Of a DNA stretch of 64,000 nucleotides, positions 18,407-27,664 are shown in pieces; positions within the stretch are counted from its first letter, which is position 1, and each line of letters begins with the position of its first letter. The notes under the pieces are model-generated. The model had not been told where the DNA came from. It saw nothing but the letters and a program-made list of their open reading frames with translations, and made no database searches. A program made the translations under genes and the position numbers. This DNA is from Planctomycetaceae bacterium. Its GTDB lineage: Bacteria; Planctomycetota; Planctomycetia; Planctomycetales; Planctomycetaceae. The DNA lies in NCBI GenBank assembly GCA_019636285.1, contig JAHBXV010000010.1, positions 62,001-126,000 of the forward strand. The letters run 5' to 3'.

Positions 18407-18449
18407 GCCACGGCTTGCCTCTTTGTTGAACTCGGAATGAATCAAATCC

Positions 18450-18474
18450 CCGTCGACGGCGTCGACGGCTTTTC
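18450..18474 (+). terminator. Rho-independent terminator after the nuclease-like gene
   Basis: CCGTCGAC (18450-18457), loop GGC, GTCGACGG (18461-18468), then CTTTTC. It is 44 bases after the stop. Confidence 0.7.
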
Positions 18475-18569
18475 ATGAAGAAGGCGTTTCCGAACCTTCT
18501 GCGGCTGTCCTCCCTCTGCCAACTGTGGTCCAATGCGGGCGATCGAGTTGCTCTTGAGGGAATTGAATC

Positions 18570-21500
18570 ATGCTCGTTCGACAAGTCTCGCCGCGGCTGG
18601 CGTGTGCGCTGCTGATTTTCTCGATCGGAGTTCTCGCGTCATCGAACGGCCGCGCTGCTGAAGCGGTTGTTGTGAAGCCCGGGGAGAATCTGCAGCAGGC
18701 GATTGTCAAACTTCGCGGCGCGCCGCGGCCTGCTGTGGTCGAACTGGCGGCGGGGCGGCATGAGTTGTCGCAGCCGCTCGTTTTGACCGAGGCTGATTCC
18801 GGGCTGACGCTGCGGGGGCCGGCTGAGGGGTTCGCGATTCTTTGTGGTTCGGTGACCCTCAATGAGTGGACTGCCGTCGCGGGGAAAGCGGGGTTGTTTG
18901 AAGCAGTCCTTCCAGAAGCGCTTCGCGGGTCGCCGCCGCGGCATTTGTTTCGTCATAGGCGAATGGCGACGCGGGCACGCACGCCGAATGAGGGGTGGCT
19001 GGAGTCGCCGGGTAAGCTGGCGATCGAGCCGCCGTTCACTTTGGCGATTCCCCGCGAGCATTCGGTGGCCGGTTGGTCTCCTGCTGACAACATCTGGATT
19101 GTTGGCTTACAGAAATGGGCGGGGTTCAAGTTTCCCGTGCATACGGTTGACGCCGCCGCGAATGCGGTGCAGCTCAATGGGAAGCTGCACGCCCATCGCC
19201 AGGAGAAGGTCAATCGCTTCTGGATCGAGAATGATGCTGCCTCGCTCGATCAGCCGGGTGAATGGCGGATCGATCCGCAGCGCGGCGTCGTGCAGCTTCT
19301 CTCCATCACCGGTCAGGCCCCTGCGCCGGCTGTCGTTACCCTACCGGTGTTATCGGAACTGGTCCGGCTGGAAAACTGCCGCGATGTCACGCTTCAAAAA
19401 CTATTCATAGGCGAAGTCGATGACGATCTGCCGCCAGTCGGTGAGGTCGATTCGCAGGCGGCTGCTGTTCGCCGTGGGGCTGTCCGTCTGGTTGGTGCCC
19501 AAAATGTGGCCATCACCGACTGCGAATTCAGCGGGCTGGGCGGATATGCGGTCGACATCGGCCGCGGTTCGCGCGATTGCCGGGTGACGGAGTGCGACAT
19601 CCATCATCTGGGAGCGGGTGGCGTGCGCATCGGCGAGACGCAGGCGGAGACGGAAGCCGATGCGCTTGTGACCGGCCATACAGTCGAAGAATGTAACGTG
19701 CATGACTATGGCCGAACGTATCTCGGCGCGTGCGGGCTGATTGTCTTTCACGCCTCCGGCAATCGCCTCGCGCGGAACGAAGTACATCACGGCAACTACA
19801 CGGCTGTCTCGGTCGGGTGGACTTGGGGCTATCGCGAGTCTCCCTGTCATCACAACACCGTCGAAGAGAACTACCTGCACCACATCGGCAACGACCTGCT
19901 CAGCGATATGGGGGGCGTTTATCTCCTGGGACCGCAACCGGGAACTGTTGTTCGTCGCAACCGCATTCACGACATCTTCTGCAACGAGTATGGTGGATGG
20001 GGGCTGTATACCGACGAAGGTTCGTCGGAGATGCTGCTCGAAGAAAACATCGTCTGGAACTGCCAGTCGGCTGGTTTCCACCAGCACTACGGCCGCGACA
20101 ACACCGTGCGGAATAATCTGATCGTTAACTGTGGCGAAGGGGGCCTCCGGCGGTCCCGCGATGAGGACCATAAGTCATTTACGTTCGAGCACAACGTCAT
20201 CGTCTGTCAGCAGCCGCAATTCCTGAGCGGCAATTGGAAGAATGGCAACACCGTTCTGCGGAATAATCTCTACTACTCACCAGGCGAAGGAACGCCGACC
20301 TGGAATGGCCGCAGCCTTGCCGACTGGCAGGCCGCCGGGCATGACGCTGGTTCGCGCGTCGCCGATCCGAAGCTTGTCGACCCATTGCGTCCCGACTTTG
20401 GGTTACAGGCGGATTCACCCGCAGCCGACATGGGAATTCACATCCCGGCGCTCGCGACGCCGAAGCACGAGAAGCCGCTGGCGCGCCGGTTTGAAGGTCT
20501 GGGCGATCATCAATTCCCGATCACCACGACGTCTCCCGAAGCACAGACGTTCTTCAACCAGGGGATCGCCTATCTGTATGGCTTTAACCATGCCGAGGCA
20601 ATTCGTGCGTTCGAGGAAGCGGCGCGACTCGATCCCGAGGCCCCGCTGCCACATTGGGGAGTGGCAATTGCACTGGGCCCCAACATCAACTTCCCGCTCG
20701 TCCCCGAGCCGGCTGCCGCACAGGCCTGGCAGGCACTCACGCGAGCGCGGGAACTGGCCGACAACGGCAATGAGCTGGAGCAGGCTTTGATCGCCGCTGC
20801 CAGCGAGCGTTACGCCTGGCCGCAACCGGCCGATCGTCGTTCGCTTGATGAAGCCTATGCCGCCGCGATGGGTCGTGTGTGGAAGCAGTTTCCCGAAAAC
20901 GCCGACGTTGGCAGCCTGTATGCCGAGGCGCTGATGGACTTGCAGCCGTGGGATTACTGGAAGTCGGGGGGTGAAGAACTGCCCGGGACGGCTGCCATTC
21001 TCGGCACGCTGGAAACGGTGCTCAAGCACTCGCCCGAGCATCCGCTCGCGCTGCACCTGTATATCCATGCTGTCGAGGCATCGGAGAACCCCAATCGAGC
21101 CGAAGACGCTGCCGATCGCCTGCGTGGCTTGCAGCCGGGGCTGGGGCATATGGTTCACATGCCCAGCCACATCGACGTGCGGCTGGGACACTGGGACAAG
21201 GCCATCGCCGCCAACGAAAGAGCGGTCGTCGCTGATAGTGCCTATCGACAGGCGATGCCCGACCAAGGCTTTTATCGCACCTACATGGCTCACAATCATC
21301 ACATGCTGGGGTTCGCGGCAATGATGACCGGGCGTCGCGAACGGGCCCTGCTCGCGTTTCGTGAGATGCTCGATGAGATTCCTGTCGAATGGCGGGAAGC
21401 AAACGCTCCGTTCGTCGACGCCTTCTTTGCCATGCCCTACAAGGCCCGTTTGCGGTTCGGTCAGTGGGACGAGTTGCTCGCCGATCCGGAGCCGCCCGCT

Positions 21501-22052
21501 TACTTTCCCATCGCACGGGCCATTCGACTGTACGCCCGCGGCGTAGCGTTTGCGGGGAAGGGGAACCTGGATGCGGCCCGCGAGATGCAGCAGCAGTTTC
21601 TCGCCGCCAAAGCCGCCATTCCGGAAGAGACCTTCTTCAGCCTGAACACCGCAAACGATGTGCTCGGCATCGCCGAGCAAATGCTCGCCGGGGAGATCCT
21701 GTACCGCGCGGGACAAGTCGACGCAGGGCTGGCCGCTCTGCGAGAAGCAGTGAACCGTGAAGAGAAGCTCCGCTACATTGAACCGCCGGACTGGATCCAG
21801 CCGTCGCGGCACGCGCTGGGGGCTGCTCTCATGAACGAACGGCGGTTTGCCGAAGCGGAAGCCGTCTACCGCGCCGATCTGGCCGTCTATCCTGATAACG
21901 GCTGGTCGCTGTTCGGACTGTCGGAAGCGCTCCGCGCCCAGGGTCAGACTGACGCCGCCGATGAAGTCGACGTCAAATTCCGCGCGATCTGGAAAGAAGC
22001 CGACATCAAGCTAACGTCGTCATGCTTCTGCCTGCCGGGAGTGGATCGCTGA
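18570..22052 (+). CDS. Secreted parallel beta-helix / TPR fusion protein
   Basis: The 1160-residue protein has a signal peptide (ACALLIFSIGVLASSNGRAA), a right-handed parallel beta-helix region to about residue 640 (repeats such as NVAITDCEFSGLGGYAVDIG, HNTVEENYLHHIGNDL, NTVRNNLIVNCGEGG), and a tetratricopeptide half from about 650 (AIRAFEEAARLDPEAPLPHW; MPSHIDVRLGHWDKAIAANE) that ends in SSCFCLPGV, a tail typical of separate bacterial TPR proteins. The helix part resembles polysaccharide lyases or surface carbohydrate-binding proteins. The junction near ALATPKHEKPLARRF is in frame with no gap, so either a true fusion or an old deletion joined two genes. Confidence 0.85.
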   Translation: MLVRQVSPRLACALLIFSIGVLASSNGRAAEAVVVKPGENLQQAIVKLRGAPRPAVVELAAGRHELSQPLVLTEADSGLTLRGPAEGFAILCGSVTLNEWTAVAGKAGLFEAVLPEALRGSPPRHLFRHRRMATRARTPNEGWLESPGKLAIEPPFTLAIPREHSVAGWSPADNIWIVGLQKWAGFKFPVHTVDAAANAVQLNGKLHAHRQEKVNRFWIENDAASLDQPGEWRIDPQRGVVQLLSITGQAPAPAVVTLPVLSELVRLENCRDVTLQKLFIGEVDDDLPPVGEVDSQAAAVRRGAVRLVGAQNVAITDCEFSGLGGYAVDIGRGSRDCRVTECDIHHLGAGGVRIGETQAETEADALVTGHTVEECNVHDYGRTYLGACGLIVFHASGNRLARNEVHHGNYTAVSVGWTWGYRESPCHHNTVEENYLHHIGNDLLSDMGGVYLLGPQPGTVVRRNRIHDIFCNEYGGWGLYTDEGSSEMLLEENIVWNCQSAGFHQHYGRDNTVRNNLIVNCGEGGLRRSRDEDHKSFTFEHNVIVCQQPQFLSGNWKNGNTVLRNNLYYSPGEGTPTWNGRSLADWQAAGHDAGSRVADPKLVDPLRPDFGLQADSPAADMGIHIPALATPKHEKPLARRFEGLGDHQFPITTTSPEAQTFFNQGIAYLYGFNHAEAIRAFEEAARLDPEAPLPHWGVAIALGPNINFPLVPEPAAAQAWQALTRARELADNGNELEQALIAAASERYAWPQPADRRSLDEAYAAAMGRVWKQFPENADVGSLYAEALMDLQPWDYWKSGGEELPGTAAILGTLETVLKHSPEHPLALHLYIHAVEASENPNRAEDAADRLRGLQPGLGHMVHMPSHIDVRLGHWDKAIAANERAVVADSAYRQAMPDQGFYRTYMAHNHHMLGFAAMMTGRRERALLAFREMLDEIPVEWREANAPFVDAFFAMPYKARLRFGQWDELLADPEPPAYFPIARAIRLYARGVAFAGKGNLDAAREMQQQFLAAKAAIPEETFFSLNTANDVLGIAEQMLAGEILYRAGQVDAGLAALREAVNREEKLRYIEPPDWIQPSRHALGAALMNERRFAEAEAVYRADLAVYPDNGWSLFGLSEALRAQGQTDAADEVDVKFRAIWKEADIKLTSSCFCLPGVDR

Positions 22053-22070
22053 ACGGACCTGCACGGCAAG

Positions 22071-22571
22071 TCAGTTGGTGAGAACGTTCACATCGCAGAA
22101 CAGGCAGCGGGGCGGATTGCCCTCCTGGAGCGCATCACCGCAGACCGGGCAGACATCGCCTATAAGCGGTTCAACCCGGCGTACGTTTTCCCGATATTCC
22201 GCGTATCGGTTGATGCGCATGAAGTAGACCAGAACTGCCGACATGACGGCGGACACCAGCACGAGGATGCTGCCTGCCTCTCGATTGCCCGTCACGACCG
22301 CGATGGCTACGCCAATCGCCGCCATGATGGCCGCACACGCCAATCCGACGTAGAAAGTCCCGGGATGCGTTGGACGGCGGGAGTTGATGTCGCACGCGCA
22401 GTGAGGACACATCCAGGCGGTGTGCAGGCCAACCGGAAAGAGCGGCACGAAATAGACGTGCATCACAACAATCGACCGCCGCCCCTCGGCTACCGTCTCC
22501 GTTTCGCACACGGTGCAGTACCCGGCCCGGTAAGCGAACTTCCAGTTTCCGACGCGGTAAGTACCGAGCAT
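22071..22571 (-). CDS. Zinc-ribbon membrane protein of unknown function
   Basis: The 166-residue product has Cys pairs at the start (YCTVCETET, residues 19-22), middle (CPHCACD) and end (CPVCGDAL then CLFCDV), which together could form two zinc ribbons facing the cytoplasm, and two membrane segments (YVGLACAAIMAAIGVAIAVV and SILVLVSAVMSAVLVYFM). Its stop faces the beta-helix/TPR gene 18 bases away. No specific function can be assigned. Confidence 0.75.
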   Translation of the reverse strand: MLGTYRVGNWKFAYRAGYCTVCETETVAEGRRSIVVMHVYFVPLFPVGLHTAWMCPHCACDINSRRPTHPGTFYVGLACAAIMAAIGVAIAVVTGNREAGSILVLVSAVMSAVLVYFMRINRYAEYRENVRRVEPLIGDVCPVCGDALQEGNPPRCLFCDVNVLTN

Positions 22572-22599
22572 CGCGAATGCCTCCGGAAACCTATCGTCG

Positions 22600-24336
22600 T
22601 CATGCTTTCCGCCGTCTCAACCAAAGCGAAATCGCCCCGAAACTCAGGCTGGCGAGGATGATTCCGACGCCTTTCCACTGGCGTGGGATTTCGGCCTCCC
22701 AGACGGATTTGGGGGCATCTGTGACTTCGCGCTTGAACACCTTCTGTGGCGTATTCGCGTACTGAAACCGGAGATAGACGTCGTCGGCCACCGTCCCATC
22801 ATAAAGCTCGCCGGATTGACCACCTTGATCTTCGCCATCAGGACCGAGGCTGTAGATCGTGATTTTGTCCCAGTCATAGCTGATGCGATATGGTTCGCGA
22901 TTGAACGGGTCCGTCTCAAGCGCGCGCCCATCTGGCAACCGCAGACCGATCGTATCCAATCGCGGATGGCCAGTGCGATCAATGTCCGACAAGACCGCGA
23001 TTAACGCAGAAAGCATTGCCTCACGGCATTGATGCATTCTTTCCGTCAATTCTGCCGACTGGAAATTTGGCACAATTCGCGCAGCAAGGATATTCCCCAG
23101 TAGTTGACCTCGTTGATCACGATCCAAATGAAGAAGATCCTTCGCGGTGTTCCGCAGCTTTTCGAAACCGTTGTCCTCCGCGCTAACTCCGGGGAGCATT
23201 GAGCTATATTGACGGATGTCATATAGCATTGATTCCACGACGCTTTCACGTTCGGTCCCGGTTGAGAGCGAAAGTGCGTTATCTACCAAATCGTAGATCG
23301 CATTGGCACCATCGTTGACGTTGGACCAGTTCACGATGGCCGCGAACGCTAGCCAATAGCAAAATTGTTGCCTCCGTGCTATTCGATCCGTGGTGAACTC
23401 ATCCGCAATGGCGGGATCGAGAATCCCGCGACGATAGAAATCCAATCCGTCGATCGTCGACCATCGCTCGGCGGAATCAAAGACTTCTCTCATGCTGCGA
23501 CTGGGAGGCAGACGTTCAATCTCAGCAAGGTACGCCATCCGCTCCTTCGACGTCATTTCGGAGTGAGACAGATAATGCGCTTCGGCCACTCGGAAGCTAA
23601 CCTGGAGCGAGTAAGCCACCACGAGTTGCATGGCACTGCTCGCCTGACCGACATGACGCGCCATTCGATGGATCGCAAGAAGGTCCGCGCGGGCCGTCTT
23701 AAGGTCTTTACGCGCAATCGATCGATTGACACGAACCGCGCCTAACTCGGCAACCGCTCGCAGCATTTGCAGATCCGGAAGCGATGAGAACAGAAGCGGC
23801 TTACCGTTGGGGGGAATCAGCGGTCGATAAGCGTGAGGTCGTTTAGCTGCTTCGACGGCCCGTTTCCAGGACGCCTCGTTCGCCAAGACCCAAGCTTGAG
23901 CGACGGGGTTCTCCTCTGGTTTCCAGAGGCTGGTCTTCGCAGAAAAGATTTCGCCTCTCACCTTGCTATCCGTTGGTTCGTCCGAGTACTCGACGTCCAT
24001 CGGAAACACAAATTTCACTGGCTCCTCCGCCGGATGAACACAGCCGATCTCATCACACAGCGCCCGCACCCATTCCCCATCGCTTTCATCGAGCGCATCC
24101 AGCGGCGTCAGCGGGAAGATCGCGGCGAAGAAGTTGTTTTCCGGGGTGACTCCTTCCCGCAGCGGCGCGTTAATGCGCTCGGCGTAGTCGATGCGGCCGG
24201 GGGACTGAATCGCCTTGATGAGGGAGGCGATGATCTCGAGGCCTTCGCCGGCGTGTGCGGGGCCGGGCGGCGGAATCAGCAGTGCCGCGAGGATCATCGC
24301 GGTCCAGCCGGCCGCGCGGGCGTTCGATGATCGCAT
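22600..24336 (-). CDS. Secreted/membrane protein with pseudopilin-like C-terminal region
   Basis: The 578-residue product has a signal peptide (GWTAMILAALLIPPPGPAHA), a long helical middle region without motifs I know, a region resembling the end of type II pseudopilins (LDTIGLRLPDGRALETDPFN, then YSLGPDGEDQGG), and a C-terminal membrane helix (VGIILASLSFGAISLWLRRR). A second protein with a similar tail is encoded at 50215-51816. Function unknown; the pilin-like tail suggests evolutionary exchange with secretion proteins rather than a pilin, because no prepilin cleavage site is present. Confidence 0.75.
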   Translation of the reverse strand: MRSSNARAAGWTAMILAALLIPPPGPAHAGEGLEIIASLIKAIQSPGRIDYAERINAPLREGVTPENNFFAAIFPLTPLDALDESDGEWVRALCDEIGCVHPAEEPVKFVFPMDVEYSDEPTDSKVRGEIFSAKTSLWKPEENPVAQAWVLANEASWKRAVEAAKRPHAYRPLIPPNGKPLLFSSLPDLQMLRAVAELGAVRVNRSIARKDLKTARADLLAIHRMARHVGQASSAMQLVVAYSLQVSFRVAEAHYLSHSEMTSKERMAYLAEIERLPPSRSMREVFDSAERWSTIDGLDFYRRGILDPAIADEFTTDRIARRQQFCYWLAFAAIVNWSNVNDGANAIYDLVDNALSLSTGTERESVVESMLYDIRQYSSMLPGVSAEDNGFEKLRNTAKDLLHLDRDQRGQLLGNILAARIVPNFQSAELTERMHQCREAMLSALIAVLSDIDRTGHPRLDTIGLRLPDGRALETDPFNREPYRISYDWDKITIYSLGPDGEDQGGQSGELYDGTVADDVYLRFQYANTPQKVFKREVTDAPKSVWEAEIPRQWKGVGIILASLSFGAISLWLRRRKA

Positions 24337-24381
24337 CTTGCGGAACTCCCTCTAAGGAGCCACGAGAACCGGGATTGAGCT

Positions 24382-24409
24382 GTTCGATGCAAGAAGGCTT
24401 GCATTGAAC
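24382..24409. promoter_or_regulatory. Hairpin in the leader of the pseudopilin-tail gene
   Basis: GTTCGATGCAAG (24382-24393) and CTTGCATTGAAC (24398-24409) pair around AAGG, with one mismatch. It lies 46 bases upstream of the start at 24336 on the minus strand, so it could be an operator or an RNA leader structure. Confidence 0.45.
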
Positions 24410-24537
24410 GGACAATCGCAATGAACGAATGTTCCGGATCGTCACAGGGTATGCGACGCGCCGACGCAGCGACAAGTGGGCCGCCAGAGAATTAGCCGCT
24501 GGCCAATGGCTGGCGGGAATCGTATCGGCGTGACGGG

Positions 24538-24563
24538 AAACCCCCGGCCGTGGGCCGGGGGCT
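24538..24563 (-). terminator. Terminator after the small membrane protein gene
   Basis: On the minus strand a CCCCCGGCC / GGCCGGGGG stem (24541-24549 with 24553-24561, 3-base loop) is followed by TTT. It is 19 bases beyond the stop at 24582. Confidence 0.6.
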
Positions 24564-24581
24564 AAATGATCGATTCGCGGA

Positions 24582-24773
24582 TTACGCCAGGTCGCGGTAG
24601 GCGTCCCAGGCGAGGTAGCCGACGAGGGCGGCGCCGATCAGGAAGAAGATGTCGAGCGTCATCTGGCCGGCGAAGGGGATGCCCAGCACCAGATCGAGGA
24701 GGGCCGCCAATGCCACCAGCCCTGCCGCTCCAAAGCCCGTCAGAACCAGGTTTTTCGAGACAGGAGACGCCAT
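24582..24773 (-). CDS. Small membrane protein, 63 residues
   Basis: From the ATG at 24773 (MASPVSKNLV) the product has two membrane segments (VLTGFGAAGLVALAALLDLV and IFFLIGAALVGYLAWDA). I do not recognise the family; the annotated longer frame to 24845 adds residues with no features. Nothing in the neighbourhood suggests a function. Confidence 0.6.
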   Translation of the reverse strand: MASPVSKNLVLTGFGAAGLVALAALLDLVLGIPFAGQMTLDIFFLIGAALVGYLAWDAYRDLA

Positions 24774-25070
24774 AGCCGCTTCATTCCGGTGATACGGGAA
24801 CCACATCATCCAGATCGGCAAGCCGCCCACGGACGCGCGACCCACGGCAAGTGCTTGCCCAACCGCTCTTTCGGAAGAGAACTATACGACACGGCGCGGG
24901 GCGAATGCCAGTGCCAACCCGGCGAACGCGTGGCCCTGGGGGAGTTTGGTGCCGGATGTGACGCGTTGAAGGCTGGGAGGGGGAGACACGGGGACGCGGA
25001 GATGGGGCGAAAATTCGGACGAGGCCGGGAAGGGAGCGCTCCCCGTTGGGTCGCGGATAAAGGGACGCCG

Positions 25071-25532
25071 TTATGGTTCCAACGGCCGGACGTCGCTCGC
25101 GCTTTCGGCTTCGAGGGGGTCGCGGGCCATCGTCGACAGTTCCTCTTCCTGCTCGGGAGGGGCGAACAGATCTTCTGGCTCACCCGAGACGGCGATTTCC
25201 TCGGTCACTGCCGCATTTTCTTCTTCCGCTTCGTCGCCCGGCTGATCGGGGCCCATTTCGACGCGGTATTTCTCGCTGGCAAACGACAATTCGTCACCCG
25301 GCAACAGCGCTCCGCGAATCACTCGCTGGCCGTTGACCTTCGTGCCGTTCGTGCTCCCCAGATCGCGCAGAAACAACAGGCCATCGGTCCGGACGAGGAC
25401 GCAATGCAGCTTGGAAACACTGGTTTTTTCAAGGATGATGTCGCACAGGTCTGTTTGCCGCCCGACCAGCGTGATGTCCCGCCGAATCAGGATCGGGTTC
25501 CCCCCTTTCAGAGGGACCAGTTGTGCCCGCAT
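25071..25532 (-). CDS. FHA domain protein
   Basis: The 153-residue cytoplasmic protein is a single forkhead-associated domain (residues 5-95) that binds phosphothreonine peptides: GRQTDLCDIIL, SVSKLHCVLVRTDG and LRDLGSTNGTKVNG show the conserved Gly-Arg, Ser-x-x-His and Ser-Thr-Asn-Gly contacts. The remainder is an acidic tail (GDEAEEENAAV). No kinase lies near it, so the phosphorylated partner is unknown. Confidence 0.9.
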   Translation of the reverse strand: MRAQLVPLKGGNPILIRRDITLVGRQTDLCDIILEKTSVSKLHCVLVRTDGLLFLRDLGSTNGTKVNGQRVIRGALLPGDELSFASEKYRVEMGPDQPGDEAEEENAAVTEEIAVSGEPEDLFAPPEQEEELSTMARDPLEAESASDVRPLEP

Positions 25533-25883
25533 CGTGTTGACGTTCCGGAGGAAAGGAAAGGGGCAGCGACCGGCAGAGCGACCCTCGCCGCCCGCTCAAG
25601 AACCCGAATGATTCCGGCGAGTAATGTCCGGAATCGCCTCGAATTTCAACTGTTGTGCAGAATGATTCGTCGATCATACGTCGTCCCCGCCCCGGCCTGT
25701 CAACCCGTCCCCTGGTGAAAATGATGCCCAGGAAGTGTCAGAAGTCCGGAAATTCCGGGCCTAATCGTCGGACAGCGGGAGTCGCCCGCCCTCAACCACC
25801 ACGACCGAGCCGGTCCACCATGACAATTCCGGGTTTGCCTGTCGGATACCCCAGGCAGCGAAAAAGAGAGCCGTTGTCCGAGT
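25533..25883. other. Gene-free stretch between FHA and esterase genes
   Basis: I see no supported ORF. A short palindrome CCGGAA-A-TTCCGG lies at 25746-25758. The stretch should hold the FHA promoter and the end of the esterase operon, but no clear terminator is visible. Confidence 0.5.
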
Positions 25884-26837
25884 TCAGGTTCCCAGCGCCT
25901 TACGCAAGACGGTGATCGCCTGCTCGATCGCGGCCGACGCCGCCAGCGTGTCGCGGACCGGGTTGAGCATCATGAAGTCGTGAATGATGGCGTTGTAACG
26001 CACGCTCAGCGTCTGCACTCCCGACTCGACGAGTCGCCGTGCGTAGGCTTCGCCTTCATCACGCAGGACGTCATTCTCGTCGACAATCACCAGGGCCGGC
26101 GGCAGCCCGGCGAGTTCCTCGAGCGAGGCGCGGAGCGGCGAGACGGTAATGTCGTTCCGCTTGTCCTTGTCGGGCAGATAGGCATCCCAGAACCACGCCA
26201 TGGCCTTCTCCGACAGAAACGGTCCGTCGGCGAACTCGCGATAGCTGGCCGTGTTCTGACGGGCGTCCGTCACCGGGTAGTACAGCGATTGTTGCACGAA
26301 CGTCACATCGCCCCGCTGTTTCGCCAGAATGGTGAGTACGGTCGCCATGTTCCCGCCGACGGAATCACCCGCGACGGCCAGGCGTTTGGCATCGAGCCCC
26401 TTGGCGGCTCCATCCGTCACGATCCATCGGGCCGTCGCGTAGGCCTGTTCGATCGCCACCGGGTAACGGGCTTCGGGAGAACGATCGTATTCCACGAAGA
26501 CGACCGCCGCGTTCACCCCGACGGCGAGCTCGCGAACGAGCCGGTCATGCGTTCCCGCATTGCCCAGGATCCAGCCGCCGCCGTGGACATACAGGATGAC
26601 CGGCAACATTTCGGGCGGATTGACGGGTTTGACGATCCTCACCCGGACATCGCCCACTTCGGCCGCGACGGTGATCCATTCCTCGGCGACTTCGGGTTTC
26701 TCGATCGGTGCGGCCTGGATGTCGTCCAGCACCTTTCTCGCCCCCTCGGGACCGAGCTGATAGAGAAAGGGGGGCTTTGAGGTCTGGTCCGCAACCTTCT
26801 GGGCGGCTGGTTCCAGCACGATCGATTCCGTCGTCAT
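25884..26837 (-). CDS. Alpha/beta hydrolase (hormone-sensitive lipase-type esterase)
   Basis: From the ATG at 26837, which follows GGAAGGGA, the protein has 317 residues. ILYVHGGGWILGN gives the oxyanion HGGGW, VAGDSVGGNMA the nucleophile Ser, VDENDVLRDEGEAYA the Asp, and NAIIHDFMML the His. It likely hydrolyses small esters or lactones. It is the last gene (26 bases after the NmrA gene) of the operon led by the decarboxylase gene and probably read by the ECF41 promoter at 28251-28277. Confidence 0.9.
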   Translation of the reverse strand: MTTESIVLEPAAQKVADQTSKPPFLYQLGPEGARKVLDDIQAAPIEKPEVAEEWITVAAEVGDVRVRIVKPVNPPEMLPVILYVHGGGWILGNAGTHDRLVRELAVGVNAAVVFVEYDRSPEARYPVAIEQAYATARWIVTDGAAKGLDAKRLAVAGDSVGGNMATVLTILAKQRGDVTFVQQSLYYPVTDARQNTASYREFADGPFLSEKAMAWFWDAYLPDKDKRNDITVSPLRASLEELAGLPPALVIVDENDVLRDEGEAYARRLVESGVQTLSVRYNAIIHDFMMLNPVRDTLAASAAIEQAITVLRKALGT

Positions 26838-26863
26838 CTTGCATCCCTTCCCGGATCGGGCAA

Positions 26864-27610
26864 CTACGTGTGTTGCAACTGCCATTCAGACAGCGTGGTG
26901 CGTGCCAACTTCGGGTTGGCACCCGGATTCAATCCGCGTTCGTCGAGCGCCGTTCCAAAGTATAGCGCGGCGGGGTCGGCAGTCACCTGCCGCGAATCGC
27001 CACGGCTCTCAAGCGTCATCTGGATAAATTCCGCCATCGAACGGGATTCCGGACCGGCCACTTCCAGGATTCCGTTCACAGGAGCCCCCACGGCGACTTC
27101 TGCCAGGTTCGCGGCGACGTCGTCTGCGGCCAGCGGCTGCATGGGGGCGGTCGGCAAGCGGATCGAACCGTCGACCGCGCTCCCGTCGGCGATGGCGCTT
27201 AAGAATTCGAAGAATTGCGTCGCACGCAAGATGGTGTATGGGACAGGGCCGTTTTCGAGCAGGTTTTCCTGCGCGACTTTGGCCCGCATGTAACCGCTGT
27301 CCGGAAAGCGATCGGCACCGACCACACTGAGTGCCACATGATGCCGCACCCCGGCCTCGGCTTCCGCCGCCAGTAGATGACGAGTCGACGCCGTGAAGAA
27401 TTTCATCACCGCTTCATCCGCGAACGAGGGCGAGTTCGAGACATCGACGACAACATCCGCCCCCTCTAAAGCAGCGGCCAGCCCTTCCCCAGTGACGGCG
27501 TTTACTCCTGTCGAGGGTGAAGCAGACAGCGCATCATGCCCTTTACGGTGCAGGAGCGGTATCAGTTTTTTCCCGATAAGGCCGCTGCCGCCAATAACGA
27601 CGATTTTCAT
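26864..27610 (-). CDS. NmrA-like NAD(P)-binding oxidoreductase/epimerase
   Basis: The 248-residue protein starts with a Rossmann nucleotide-binding motif (KIVVIGGSGLIGKKLI) and has the SDR/NmrA plan (VVDVSNSPSFADEA, LSVVGADRFPDSGYMRAK with Tyr and Lys, ILRATQFFEF, PLAADDVAANLAEVA). Enzymes of this group are the oxidoreductase/epimerase partner of ECF41 sigma factors, together with carboxymuconolactone decarboxylases. The substrate is unknown. It lies 54 bases after the decarboxylase gene and 26 bases before the esterase gene. Confidence 0.9.
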   Translation of the reverse strand: MKIVVIGGSGLIGKKLIPLLHRKGHDALSASPSTGVNAVTGEGLAAALEGADVVVDVSNSPSFADEAVMKFFTASTRHLLAAEAEAGVRHHVALSVVGADRFPDSGYMRAKVAQENLLENGPVPYTILRATQFFEFLSAIADGSAVDGSIRLPTAPMQPLAADDVAANLAEVAVGAPVNGILEVAGPESRSMAEFIQMTLESRGDSRQVTADPAALYFGTALDERGLNPGANPKLARTTLSEWQLQHT

Positions 27611-27664
27611 GGTGGTCTCCGTTTGTCAGTATGTTTGAAGATACGGAAAGAATCGGATTTCCAG

